64,000 bases of DNA from assembly GCF_026965535.1 (NCBI RefSeq), contig NZ_CP114039.1:1860001-1924000 (forward strand), given 5' to 3'. Under the pieces are notes generated by a model, which saw nothing but the letters and a program-made list of their open reading frames with translations, was not told the origin of the DNA and did no database searches. The DNA is from Corallococcus sp. NCRR (lineage in GTDB: Bacteria > Myxococcota > Myxococcia > Myxococcales > Myxococcaceae). Of the stretch, positions 8,417 through 17,530 are shown one piece after another. Position 1 is the first letter of the stretch. The number at the start of each line of letters is the position of its first letter. The position numbers and the translations under genes were made by a program.

Positions 8417-8993
8417 GCGCGGTATCTGGGACTCCGGCTACCCGAGTCCTGTGGGACCAGCGGGGTGCCGGATGGCGGCCATGACTGTCTTTTCCGGATT
8501 TAGCGCGAGCCGCAAGGCATTGCAGTGTTTCGCGAAGCTTCCGTGAGTTGCTTGAATTATTCCAGTCAGCAACCCACTGCGTCACCCGGCCGGCCCGTTC
8601 CTCCAGGTGGGGTTCCGACGGGGATGACAATTCCTGTCACCGCGCGGGTCCGCCGCGACTGACACGCGTTCTACCCGCCAGTCAGCGCAAACCCAGACAT
8701 TGACAGACTTTCACAGGAACCAATAAAAGGGGTGACAGCATTTTCACCCGCTGGCACTGTGATTTGCATTTCCAGCTGTAGTCCAGACATACGCCGAGGG
8801 CCGGGAGGTCCCCCCGGGTCGGCGTAGGCCTGTCCATTCCCTCCGTTTTCGATGACGTCCCCCGGCCGTGCTCGCTCCGAGCGCGGCACGGGAAACGTGT
8901 CTCCGGGCTCCTCCGGGGACGCGTGAGGCTGGCGTGTGCCCGCTGTGAGTCATTGGCTCTTTCCCTGTCTTCGTCTTCCCAAGGAGTGCCTTC
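8417..8993. other. Long intergenic leader region without a gene
   Basis: 577 bp with no convincing gene on either strand and locally lower GC than the flanks. It holds a weak hairpin just after the kinase gene (8429-8434 with 8444-8449), a sigma-70-like promoter candidate (8700-8727) and an inverted repeat (GGGTGA 8730-8735, TCACCC 8744-8749). If the promoter is real, the RCC1 lipoprotein mRNA has an untranslated leader of about 260 nt. Confidence 0.5.
8700..8727 (+). promoter_or_regulatory. Candidate sigma-70-type promoter for the RCC1 lipoprotein pair
   Basis: A perfect TTGACA (8700-8705), a 16-bp spacer and AATAAA (8722-8727, 4 of 6 matches to TATAAT). An inverted repeat follows at 8730-8749, about where transcription would start. 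The first gene begins at 8994. No other good match lies nearer to the gene, but promoter calls in high-GC DNA are uncertain. Confidence 0.35.
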
Positions 8994-11417
8994 GTGAAGA
9001 GAACGTCCCCCCGTTGGTTCCGGTCGCGCGGCATGCTGGGCGCGCTCTTGCTGTCGCTGTCCTCGCCGTGGATGGCCGCATGTAGCTCCGGCACCGGGGC
9101 GCCCTCCGCGCCCGCGGAGCAGACGCAGTCGCAGGTCACGCTGGCGATGGGGTCCGGGGACTTCTGGGCGGCGGCGCAGAAGGGCCGCGTCTCCGCGATG
9201 GATTTCTCCCACAATGACGTCAAGCGCCTGCGCGTCACCGTCTGGGAGAAGAGCAAGTCCGCGAACGAGCCCCTCTTCGTCAACTTCGACCTGCTCCAGA
9301 ACGAGACCACCCAGAAGTGGGCCGGCACCCTGCCCTTCCTCCCCAAGGGCGTGGCGCTCACCTTCTTCGCGCAGGCCTACAGCGACACCACCGCCGCCAC
9401 GACGCCCATCTTCGAGGGCACGCTCGACGTCACCCTCACGCAGGACTTCGAGACGCTCACCATCCCCCTGTCGCCCGCCACCGAGGGCGCTGTCATCAAG
9501 CTGCCCCGCATCGAGCGCATCAGCATTCCCAGGGCGTTCGCGGCCGGGCAGAGCGGCAACCTCACCTTCGCCGTCGCCGCCTCCACGGGGGAGAAGCTGC
9601 ACTACACCATCACCCCCGAGACGGGGAGCGGCACCTTCACGCCGCAGTCGGGCGACATCACCCTGCTGGCGACCAGCGGCGCCTTCGTCAGCCTCTACAC
9701 CCCGCCCGAAGACGTCCAGGACACCACCGTCTTCCACCACACGGTCACGGTGAAGAACGAGGCGGGCCACTCCGTCACCACCACCTTCACCACCACCGTC
9801 CAGCCCCGGGAGACGAGCAGCGGCGTGGACACCTCCGTGACGGTGCTCTTCAACCCTGTCATCCAGGGGCTCGACGGTCAGCGCCTGCGCGATGCCGAAG
9901 GCGACATGAGCGCCAACGTCCTCTTCACCGCGAAGGTGAGCGACGACAGCCCCTCGACGACCCTCACCTACGCCTGGGACTTCACGCCCTCTGGCAGCAC
10001 CCTGCCGGATCCGCTGCCCGCCTTCACCGGCGAGACGAACCCCTCCACCCTGCAGCACTACACGTCGTCCCTGCAGGGCACCCTCAGCCTCAAGGTCACG
10101 GACCCGGACAACGGCATCACCACCCTGAAGTACGTGCTGACGCCCGACCAGTTCCCCGACGCCCCTGTCGCCGAGGGCGAAATCACCGGCGTGAACACGC
10201 TGCGCGCCGGACAGAACCACACGTGCGCGCTGCTCAATGACGGCTCGCTGCGCTGCTGGGGTTACAACTTCTACGGCCAGCTGGGCCTGGGTGACTCCCA
10301 GAACGTGGGCGACACCGAGAAGCCCTCCGAGAAGCTGGCGGTGAAGCTGGCCGGAGAAGGCTCCAAGATCGCGCTGGGCGCGAACCACACCTGCGCCCTG
10401 CTGAAGACGGGCCTGGTGCGCTGCTGGGGCCGTGGCGAGTCGGGTCAGCTGGGGTACGGCAACACGGCGGACGTGGGCGCCGCGGACGACATCACCGGGG
10501 CCGGCTACGTCGTCCTCGGTGGCGGCGCGACGAAGCTCGCGGCGGGCGGCAACCACACCTGCGCGCTGATGCACACGGGCAAGGTGCGCTGCTGGGGCAA
10601 CAACTACTTCGGTCAGCTCGGCTACGGAAACAACCTCAACGTCGGCGACGATGAGCAGCCCCTCACCAAGGGCGACGTGAACCTGGGCGCGGGTGTCAAA
10701 GCCAAGGACATCGTGGCCGGCTTCAACCATACCTGCGCGCTGCTCGAAACGGGCCGCATCCTGTGCTGGGGCCGCAACGCCGCCGGTCAGCTGGGCTACG
10801 CCCATACGAACCAGGTGTCCGACCCGAGCACGCAGACCCCCGTGTACGTCGGCGAAGTGGCGCAGCTCAGCGCGGGCGCCTACCACACCTGCGTGCAGAC
10901 CAAGACGGGCGCGGTGCAGTGCTGGGGCGCCAGCAACAACGGCCAGCTCGGCGCCACGGTGTCCACCACGGACTCCACCAACAACAGCAGCTGCCGCGAC
11001 TGGTCGCCCTACGGCTGCACCTACCGCATGCTGGCGCAGTCGGTCACCGTCAACCTGGGCGGCGCCACGGCCCTGCAGATCGCCACCGGCTATGACCACA
11101 CCTGCGCGCTGCTCTCCAACGGCAGCGTGAAGTGCTGGGGCGCCAACGCCAACGGCCGGCTGGGCCTGGGTCCCAACCCGCCTTCGTCCACGACCGTGCC
11201 CACCCAGGCCGTGGACCTGGACGGCTCCACCGCCTACCAGCTCACCGCGGGTGAGAACCACACCTGCGTGCTGCTGTCGACGGGCGCGGCCCGCTGCTGG
11301 GGCTACGGCGCGCTGGGCGCGCTGGGCTACGGAAACACGGCCACCATCGGCGCGACCAACTCGGCCAGCACCGGCGGAAACATCTCCATCACGCCGCCGG
11401 CCGTCCCCGCGCCGTAA
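8994..11417 (+). CDS. RCC1-repeat outer-membrane/surface lipoprotein
   Basis: 807 residues. The basic N-terminus and hydrophobic stretch end in MAACSSG, a lipobox-like cleavage site, so it is probably a lipoprotein. The middle (~100-390) looks beta-rich with Ig-like or PKD-like character (TTLTYAWDFTPSG). The C-terminal half holds seven RCC1-type repeats, each with an HTC(A/V)-x-...-CWG signature; such repeats normally form a seven-bladed propeller. The paired Cys in every blade suggests disulfides outside the cytoplasm. GTG start with AAGGAG at 8981-8986. A paralog follows 62 bp downstream. Ligand unknown. Confidence 0.9.
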   Translation: MKRTSPRWFRSRGMLGALLLSLSSPWMAACSSGTGAPSAPAEQTQSQVTLAMGSGDFWAAAQKGRVSAMDFSHNDVKRLRVTVWEKSKSANEPLFVNFDLLQNETTQKWAGTLPFLPKGVALTFFAQAYSDTTAATTPIFEGTLDVTLTQDFETLTIPLSPATEGAVIKLPRIERISIPRAFAAGQSGNLTFAVAASTGEKLHYTITPETGSGTFTPQSGDITLLATSGAFVSLYTPPEDVQDTTVFHHTVTVKNEAGHSVTTTFTTTVQPRETSSGVDTSVTVLFNPVIQGLDGQRLRDAEGDMSANVLFTAKVSDDSPSTTLTYAWDFTPSGSTLPDPLPAFTGETNPSTLQHYTSSLQGTLSLKVTDPDNGITTLKYVLTPDQFPDAPVAEGEITGVNTLRAGQNHTCALLNDGSLRCWGYNFYGQLGLGDSQNVGDTEKPSEKLAVKLAGEGSKIALGANHTCALLKTGLVRCWGRGESGQLGYGNTADVGAADDITGAGYVVLGGGATKLAAGGNHTCALMHTGKVRCWGNNYFGQLGYGNNLNVGDDEQPLTKGDVNLGAGVKAKDIVAGFNHTCALLETGRILCWGRNAAGQLGYAHTNQVSDPSTQTPVYVGEVAQLSAGAYHTCVQTKTGAVQCWGASNNGQLGATVSTTDSTNNSSCRDWSPYGCTYRMLAQSVTVNLGGATALQIATGYDHTCALLSNGSVKCWGANANGRLGLGPNPPSSTTVPTQAVDLDGSTAYQLTAGENHTCVLLSTGAARCWGYGALGALGYGNTATIGATNSASTGGNISITPPAVPAP

Positions 11418-11479
11418 CCGCAGTGCCTTCTGAGGCGGGCGCCTGGAGTGCCGAGGCGCCCGCCTCACCGACCCATGCC

Positions 11480-13738
11480 ATGACGAAGCCCATTGCCGTC
11501 GCGCTGCTGCTGTCTCTCACCGCCGCGTGCACCTCCGCGCCCACGGGTGACACGCCCGCGCTGCGCACCTCCGCCGTGACGTTCACCATCGCCGCGGACA
11601 GCACCGGCTCCCAATCCCAGACACGGCGAGCGATGGGCTTCTCCTTCGCGGACGTGGCGCGCATCCGCGTCGACGTGGAGGACGCTGGCAGCCACAGCGC
11701 GCTGTTCAACAACTTCGACCTGGTGCCCTCCCCCGCCGGGTGGTCCGGCACGATGCCGTCCCTGCCCCGCCATCAAGCCCTCACGTTCATCGCGCGGGCG
11801 TACGACGGCAACAGCGCGCTCCTCTTCCAGGGCGGCACCACGCAGACGCTCATCGCGGACCGCGAGTCCGTGGCCATCACGCTGGCGCCCACCAACGACG
11901 GCGCGCCCATCACCCTGCCGCGCATCCCCCGCATCCAGCTTCCCGGCGAGCTCGTCTTCGGGCAGCCCGCCACCGTCACCTTCTTCGTCGAGGCCACCTC
12001 CGGCGAGGCCCTCACCTTCGCGCTCACCGCCGCGAGCAACGGCGGCTCCTTCGTTCCCTCCAGCGGGACCTTCACGCTCACCGGGACCTCCGGCGCCTTC
12101 GTCGCCCGCTACCTGCCCCCGTTCGGCGTTCCCAGCCCCACCGACTACACGCACTCGCTCACCGTCACGAACCCGGCGGGGCACTCGGTCAGCACCACGT
12201 TCGTCACGCGCGTGCTCCCGGCGGACCGGTCCACGGACTCGCTGGGCACCACCGTGCGCATCCTCTTCGCGCCCGTCATCAAGGGCCTGGCCGCGTCCCG
12301 CCTCACGGGCACCTCCGACGTCGCGTGGTCCGCCTCCGTGTCGGATGATCAGCCGTCCCAGACGCTCGACTACGCGTGGAGCTTCATCCCGGACGCGCCC
12401 GTCACGCCGTCGCCAGGCTTCACCACCCAGGCCAACCCCACCGTCCTCCAGCACTACGCGCCCTCGCTCCAGGGCCGGCTGTCCCTCCAGGTCACCGACG
12501 CCGCCGGGGCCCGCACCACCGCCACCTACCGCCTGGGCGCGCAGCAGTTCCCCGACGCCCCCCTGCAGACCGGCGGCCCCACCGACGTCGCCCAGCTCGT
12601 CGCCGGGGACAGCCACACCTGCGCCCTGCTCAACGACGGCTCCGTGCGCTGCTTCGGCAGCGGCGCGCAGGGCCGGCTCGGCTACACCGGCACCGCCAAC
12701 GTCGGTGACGATGAGACTCCCGCGTCCAAGGGCCCCGTCCCCCTGGCTCCCGGTGAGAAGGCCGTGCAGCTGGCCACCGGCCTGGGCCACACCTGCGCCC
12801 TGCTCTCCACGGGCCGCGTGCGCTGCTGGGGCGCCAACGCCTCCGGCCAACTCGGCCTGGGCCACACGCGTACCATTGGCGATGACGAGCCCATCGCCAG
12901 CGTGGGCACCGTCGACCTGGGTGGCGCCCGCGCGCTGCGCATCACCGCGGGCTCCAATCACACCTGCGCGCTGCTCACCTCCGGCCACGTGCGCTGCTGG
13001 GGCGACAACACCCATGGGCAGCTGGGCCTGGGCCACACGGACCCGCTGCCTCCGCCCACCACCGATGTCCCCGTCGGCGCGCCCGTGCAGGACCTGGTCG
13101 CGGGCGGCGACCACACGTGCGCCCTGCTCTTCTCCGGCCGGCCCCGCTGCTGGGGCGCCAATGCCTACGGACAACTGGGTTACAACCGTGACGATGATGT
13201 CGGTGACACCGAGTTGCCGTCGTCAGCCGGTGACGTGGACGTGGGCGGCACCGCCGTGCAGCTGGCCCTGGGCACCCAGCACACCTGCGCCCTGCTGGAC
13301 ACCGGCGCCCTGCGCTGCTGGGGCGCCAACGCTTACGGCCAGGTAGGCAACGGCAACCCTGACTACGCCACGCCCCTCACGTCCGTGGCGTTGGGCTCGG
13401 GCCTCCGCGCCGTCCAGGTCGCCGCGGGCGCGCAGCACACCTGCGCCCTGCTCGAGTCCGGCCAGCTCCAGTGCTGGGGCAACGGCGCCCGGGGCCGGCT
13501 GGGCTACGCCAACACGCGCTCCCTCTCCGCGCCCGGCACCGCCTTCATCGACGTGGGCGGCGCACCCGCCACGTCCGTCACCGCGGGCGGCCAGCACACG
13601 TGCGCCGTGCTCTCCTCTGGCCGTGCCCTGTGCTGGGGCTTCAACACCTCCGGCCAGCTTGGGTACAGCCACGTGCGCGCCATTGGCGATGACGAGCCAC
13701 CCGCGCTCGCCGGGGGCATCCTCCTCGTGTCGCCCTGA
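11480..13738 (+). CDS. RCC1-repeat lipoprotein, paralog of the preceding gene
   Basis: About 752 residues from the ATG that begins the signal peptide (MTKPIAVALLLSLTAACTSA, lipobox LTAAC). An in-frame GTG at 11423 would put 19 hydrophilic residues before the signal and is less likely. The layout matches the upstream gene: a beta-rich region to about 370 (DYAWSFIP), then seven RCC1 blades with HTCA-x(9)-CWG signatures (the first reads CFG). The two proteins are clearly homologous but well diverged, so the duplication is not recent. Probably co-transcribed with its neighbour; role unknown. Confidence 0.9.
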   Translation: MTKPIAVALLLSLTAACTSAPTGDTPALRTSAVTFTIAADSTGSQSQTRRAMGFSFADVARIRVDVEDAGSHSALFNNFDLVPSPAGWSGTMPSLPRHQALTFIARAYDGNSALLFQGGTTQTLIADRESVAITLAPTNDGAPITLPRIPRIQLPGELVFGQPATVTFFVEATSGEALTFALTAASNGGSFVPSSGTFTLTGTSGAFVARYLPPFGVPSPTDYTHSLTVTNPAGHSVSTTFVTRVLPADRSTDSLGTTVRILFAPVIKGLAASRLTGTSDVAWSASVSDDQPSQTLDYAWSFIPDAPVTPSPGFTTQANPTVLQHYAPSLQGRLSLQVTDAAGARTTATYRLGAQQFPDAPLQTGGPTDVAQLVAGDSHTCALLNDGSVRCFGSGAQGRLGYTGTANVGDDETPASKGPVPLAPGEKAVQLATGLGHTCALLSTGRVRCWGANASGQLGLGHTRTIGDDEPIASVGTVDLGGARALRITAGSNHTCALLTSGHVRCWGDNTHGQLGLGHTDPLPPPTTDVPVGAPVQDLVAGGDHTCALLFSGRPRCWGANAYGQLGYNRDDDVGDTELPSSAGDVDVGGTAVQLALGTQHTCALLDTGALRCWGANAYGQVGNGNPDYATPLTSVALGSGLRAVQVAAGAQHTCALLESGQLQCWGNGARGRLGYANTRSLSAPGTAFIDVGGAPATSVTAGGQHTCAVLSSGRALCWGFNTSGQLGYSHVRAIGDDEPPALAGGILLVSP

Positions 13739-13786
13739 TACCGGGCTGCCTGCCCTGTTCCTTCCGGTTTGGTAGTTTCGCGGGCG

Positions 13787-15295
13787 ATGCGCGCTGACAT
13801 CCTCTTTCTGGCCCTGGTTCTGATGGCCACGGGATGCGCCTCCGTGCCGCAAGCGCATGGGCGGGGCCGAAGCTTGAGCCATGCGCCGCGAGAGGATGCC
13901 TCGCCCGCGTGGGTGGAGACTCCGGGCGATGAGGACTTCCGCCCACGCGCCTTCTCCGGGTCCGAGCAACGGCGCCTGCGTCGCCAGCCGCCGCGTGACG
14001 AGGTGACCACCGTGGGAGCCGGCGCTATCGGGGGCAGGGGCCGGAGCAATGCATCGACGCGGCAGGCAGTCCTCGACGCGACGAAAGACGTGAAGGGCTC
14101 CCTGCGCGGAGTCGAGGCCGCGTTCAACAAACTGGCGGCCCGTCCTCCTGACCTCGGGGGATGGGGCCTGACTGGCGACATCTTCACGCGTTTCCTCGAC
14201 CAGGGCTCCAAGCAGGTGAAGTGGCTTCATGGCGCGCTGGGGAGCGCCACCGCGTTGACGACCGCGGCCTCGGAAGTCGGCGACACGGACATGGAGTTGG
14301 GCCTCTTGCGCATGACGGGGCCGAAGCTCCAGGCGGCGCAGTTCGGAACGCTCCTGCTGGCCGCCTGGGTGGACTTCCTGCACCTCGCGGACGTCGTGCT
14401 CCGAAACTGCCCCATGTGCAGCGCCGAGAAGCTCTTCGTGGACCTTCATCGCGTGCAGGGGGTGATAAAGCCCACGCTCACGGACCTCGCCTCACTGGAC
14501 CCGGAGCGGGTGGAGGCGGCGACGACCGCGATGCCCGAGTTGATGGGAAAGCTGACGCGCGAGTTCGACACGCTCCAGCGAGAAACCCGCGCGACCCTGA
14601 AGTTCGGCGGGCAGGTCATGGCAGCGATGCAGGCAGTGGAGATGGTCACGATGATCTCCACGATGAAGATGGCCATGCCGCGCGTGCCACCCTCGGCCCC
14701 CATGACACTGGGCGTGGGCCTCGCGATGAGTTCGGGCGGAGTCGTAGTGGGCTCGCGGCTGGTGGTCTCCGCGGAGTGGGTGGAGATGATGCGAAGGCTC
14801 GTGCAAGCGGGCGTCATCTCCGTCCCCGCCGTCAGCGCGGCCGTCCTCATTCAGGGCGGACAGGTCACGATGGCCCAGGCGCACCAGGACCTGCCCAAGG
14901 GCGTGCGTGACGCGCTGGGGGACAGCCCGGAGGTGCGTGGGATGCAGGTAACGGGCAGAGCGGGGGCGGGCATGTCGGATGCGCCCAAGCACCACGTGCT
15001 GCCGCAGGAGCACCGCGAGTGGTTCGAGCGGCGCGGCTTCAAGGGCGACATGGACATCGACAACTTTTGCGTCCGGCTGGATCAGGCCGATCATGAGGCG
15101 ATTCACGGTGGGGGAAACTGGAAGCTGGGACGCATTTGGCCCGGCGAGTGGAATCGGATGATCATGGACGCGCTACTCCAGGCTGAGACGAGAACCGGCC
15201 GGTTGTTGACGCGGGATGGGATCTTGAAGGAAGTCGCGAGGCATATGCGGGACTATCGAATCCCCATGAACTTCACTTCTGTGAGAGGACGATGA
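13787..15295 (+). CDS. SitA-like polymorphic toxin lipoprotein candidate (DUF2380/TIGR02269 type)
   Basis: About 502 residues. Signal peptide and lipobox LMATGC (Cys17) mark a lipoprotein. A long Ala-rich helical middle with hydrophobic segments (about 280-350) precedes a C-terminal domain beginning near residue 400 with HHVLPQEHREWFERRGF, then DQADHEAIHGGGNW and WPGEWNRMI. This His-rich pattern matches my memory of the myxobacterial DUF2380/TIGR02269 paralogous lipoprotein family, some members of which are SitA toxins passed between cells by TraA/B outer-membrane exchange. The next gene overlaps by ATGA, as expected for a toxin-immunity pair. Toxic activity is inferred. Confidence 0.75.
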   Translation: MRADILFLALVLMATGCASVPQAHGRGRSLSHAPREDASPAWVETPGDEDFRPRAFSGSEQRRLRRQPPRDEVTTVGAGAIGGRGRSNASTRQAVLDATKDVKGSLRGVEAAFNKLAARPPDLGGWGLTGDIFTRFLDQGSKQVKWLHGALGSATALTTAASEVGDTDMELGLLRMTGPKLQAAQFGTLLLAAWVDFLHLADVVLRNCPMCSAEKLFVDLHRVQGVIKPTLTDLASLDPERVEAATTAMPELMGKLTREFDTLQRETRATLKFGGQVMAAMQAVEMVTMISTMKMAMPRVPPSAPMTLGVGLAMSSGGVVVGSRLVVSAEWVEMMRRLVQAGVISVPAVSAAVLIQGGQVTMAQAHQDLPKGVRDALGDSPEVRGMQVTGRAGAGMSDAPKHHVLPQEHREWFERRGFKGDMDIDNFCVRLDQADHEAIHGGGNWKLGRIWPGEWNRMIMDALLQAETRTGRLLTRDGILKEVARHMRDYRIPMNFTSVRGR

Positions 15296-15759
15296 GCGGT
15301 GGAGGGGCTTGGCAGGGCGACATCAAGGCACGCTTGTACGAGAGGGTTCGTGAACGGGGCTTCGGCTCACTCATTGCCTTTGCCGATGCGCGCCCTGCTG
15401 TTCCGCTGTACGTCCTGGCCGACGAGTTGGGCAACGACATTGCCGCGGTGCAGATTCTAAGCGGCTTGATGTACGAGGCGGAGCAGCGCAAGCAGGTCAC
15501 GCGCTTGGTTCGTGATGTCCTCGTGCGCGAGTTGGCCGAGAGGTTCCCGAATGGCTGGCCGGGCGTGCTGGACGATGCAACCCGTGGAGAGGTTGCGATG
15601 GGGCTCGGGTCATGGTTCGCCTACACCCCAGTAACCCACAGGGCGCGGGTTGATCGTGCAGGGGATGCGCTTCTCGCCAACCCTCCCCCCGCTGGCTGGC
15701 GTCCACTCGGCCCCGACGACGAGCTTCTCCGAACGCTCCTCCCCGACGAAGAAGCCTGA
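15292..15759 (+). CDS. Putative immunity protein 1 for the upstream toxin-like lipoprotein
   Basis: 155 residues, no signal peptide or membrane segment, so probably cytoplasmic. I recognise no catalytic family. The ATG overlaps the lipoprotein gene stop (ATGA), implying coupled translation. A second copy of the same protein follows 54 bp after its stop (about 30 of 155 residues differ by my reading). Cognate immunity is inferred from coupling, size and position. Confidence 0.7.
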   Translation: MSGGGAWQGDIKARLYERVRERGFGSLIAFADARPAVPLYVLADELGNDIAAVQILSGLMYEAEQRKQVTRLVRDVLVRELAERFPNGWPGVLDDATRGEVAMGLGSWFAYTPVTHRARVDRAGDALLANPPPAGWRPLGPDDELLRTLLPDEEA

Positions 15760-15813
15760 TCGGAAGCGGCGACCGGACGATCCAACAAGTGCCGTTTACC
15801 TGGGGTGTAGCCG

Positions 15814-16281
15814 ATGAGCGACGGAGGCGCATGGCAGGGCAACATCAAGGCGCGCCTGTACGAACGGGTCCGTGAGCGAGGCCACGACTCATTGACCGCC
15901 TTCGCCGATGCGCGCCCTGCCGTTCCGCTGTACGTCCTGGCCGACGAGTTGGGCAACGACGTTGCCGCGGTGCAGGTGTTGAGCGGCTTGCTGTACGAGG
16001 CGGAGCAGCACAAGCGGGTCACGCGCTTCGTTCGCGACGTGCTCGTGCGCGAAGTCGCCGAGGGGCTCCCCAACGGTTGGCCGCCCATCTTGGACGACGC
16101 AAGCCGCTTCGAGGTTGCAATGGCGCTTGGGCGCTGGTCTGCGTACACCCCAGAAACCCATGAAGAGCGCGTGCGGCAGGTGTGCGATGTGCTCCTCGCC
16201 AATCCGCCTCCTGCGGGCTGGCGTCCACGCGGTCCTGACGACGAGTTGCTCCGGACGCTCCTTCCCGATGAGGAAGCCTGA
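15814..16281 (+). CDS. Putative immunity protein 2 (tandem paralog of 15292-15759)
   Basis: 155 residues, co-linear with the preceding gene without gaps. The N-terminal ~80 residues (LYERVRERG, FADARPAVPLYVLADELGN) and the last ~25 (NPPPAGWRP, GPDDELLRTLLPDEEA) are nearly identical. Most substitutions fall at about residues 84-125, the likely specificity region. DNA just after both stops is also alike (cggaagcgg), so the duplicated unit ran past the coding region. It may protect against a non-self allele of the toxin or be a spare; the sequence cannot tell. Confidence 0.7.
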   Translation: MSDGGAWQGNIKARLYERVRERGHDSLTAFADARPAVPLYVLADELGNDVAAVQVLSGLLYEAEQHKRVTRFVRDVLVREVAEGLPNGWPPILDDASRFEVAMALGRWSAYTPETHEERVRQVCDVLLANPPPAGWRPRGPDDELLRTLLPDEEA

Positions 16282-16435
16282 GCGGAAGCGGTGGCCCTCA
16301 GGACATGAAGCCCGCGCTTCACGGGAGGGCCCTGACGCCTGGCTGCCTGCCCTCCAGGCCCGTGCGGGCGCTTCCGGAGCGGGTTGCCGGACACCGGGGG
16401 TGATGACGAACCTCCTCCGACGGAGGGAATCCTTC

Positions 16436-16849
16436 ATGGCCAGCAACGACAAGCATCCCGTCCCCCCACAGCCCGCCGAGGATTTCTACGGGCGTCCGAA
16501 AGCCCCCCGAGAGGGCGGCGAGCCGCCGCGCGAAGGCCAGGGCTCCGCGCCCCATGCGGATCCAAAACCGCGCCCCACCGAGGAGGAGGACGACGAGCGC
16601 AAGCCCCGCCGAGAGCTGACCGAAGCCGACGAGAAGGGCATCCGCCCGCGCACCGGGGACGACGACCGCGACCTGCGCCTCCGCGATGCCAGCGGCCTGC
16701 ATCCCTACGACCCGCGCGAGCGCGCCCCGGGCTCATCGCTCGACGACATGCCGGACGGCGACGGCCCTCGCAGCGACGCGGGCACCAATCCGGTGTCCGA
16801 CGTGTACCGCTACGGCCACCCGGACCGCATACCAGACCGCGAGCGCTGA
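16436..16849 (+). CDS. Hydrophilic, probably disordered protein of unknown function
   Basis: About 137 residues from the ATG preceded by GGAGGG at 16422-16427. Dominated by Pro, Glu, Asp, Arg and Lys with no hydrophobic core, signal peptide or recognisable domain, so it is probably disordered. Short motifs include LHPYDPRERAPGSSLDDM and a C-terminal VYRYGHPDRIPDRER. It is followed by a strong hairpin and a convergent gene. Not recognised as a known family. Confidence 0.6.
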   Translation: MASNDKHPVPPQPAEDFYGRPKAPREGGEPPREGQGSAPHADPKPRPTEEEDDERKPRRELTEADEKGIRPRTGDDDRDLRLRDASGLHPYDPRERAPGSSLDDMPDGDGPRSDAGTNPVSDVYRYGHPDRIPDRER

Positions 16850-16873
16850 AAGCCCCGGCGCCCGGAAACACCC

Positions 16874-16912
16874 AGGGCCAGGAACCGGGCGTCTCCGCCC
16901 CGTCCTGGCCCT
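16874..16912. terminator. Bidirectional terminator hairpin between convergent genes
   Basis: AGGGCCAGGA (16874-16883) and TCCTGGCCCT (16903-16912) form a perfect 10-bp stem with a 19-nt loop, between the end of the plus-strand gene at 16849 and the end of the minus-strand gene at 16939. Confidence 0.6.
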
Positions 16913-16938
16913 GTGTCATGCCCGGATGCCAGCGGCGC

Positions 16939-17361
16939 TCAGCCCACGCGGCGCGGGGCGTGATCCAACCGGTGCGCGTCCACCCACGCATCCGCTTGAG
17001 CCATCGTGTCCACGAAGACCGTGTCGAAGCTGGCCGCGTGGCCCGTGAGCAGCATGGCCACGGACATGGCCTTGCCCACCACGCGCTGTGTGAGGTCGGA
17101 CCCCACGTACACCACCGAGCGCATCCACTCCGCGCGCACGTTGTTGGCCAGGTACTTGCGCGACTCGGCGGGCAGCTCCGACCCGGGCACCTCCGCCACC
17201 AGGTAGAACGGCCCCTGCGCCGCCATCTCCTCGTAGACGCGCAGCGCCCACTTCGCGTCCTGCAGCCCCACCAGCCCCGTGTACTTCGTATGCAACACGT
17301 CCGGCGCCGTCATGCGGATCCGATGCGCGCCACACGTCCACTCGCGAATCTGTTGCTCCAT
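16939..17361 (-). CDS. SpoIIAA/STAS-like domain protein
   Basis: 140 residues, cytoplasmic. The pattern of beta strands and helices (IRMTAPDVLHTKYTGLV, PFYLVAEVPGSELP, SRKYLANNV, SFDTVFVDTMAQADAWV) resembles the SpoIIAA-like STAS/SEC14 fold and matches a paralog at 18234-18656 of exactly the same length. The start is set by GGAGGACC just before the ATG. STAS-like proteins often act as small signalling or lipid-binding modules; no phosphorylatable Ser is evident to me. The genes around it do not reveal a partner. Confidence 0.7.
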   Translation of the reverse strand: MEQQIREWTCGAHRIRMTAPDVLHTKYTGLVGLQDAKWALRVYEEMAAQGPFYLVAEVPGSELPAESRKYLANNVRAEWMRSVVYVGSDLTQRVVGKAMSVAMLLTGHAASFDTVFVDTMAQADAWVDAHRLDHAPRRVG

Positions 17362-17530
17362 GCGGTCCTCCCCCCGGCTTCTGGAAGGAACCCTACGCCG
17401 GACCCCGCCACCCCAGGGAAGGGCCTGGACGCGAACCTGCCCTTTCGTACAAGGAATCCCTGTCCATTGGATGTCAGACCCCCTCTGTACTGTGTACCCA
17501 TTCCGACAGCCTTTCTGAGGGGGAAACACC

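Noticed and set aside
8752-8767. TGGCAC...TTTGC resembling a sigma-54 -24/-12 promoter
   Set aside because: The GG and GC dinucleotides are 11 bases apart instead of the strict 10, which normally abolishes sigma-54 promoter function.
8682-11468. 928-residue open frame on the minus strand
   Set aside because: Antisense to the first RCC1 lipoprotein, whose signal peptide and repeats are clear; the minus frame shows no domain.
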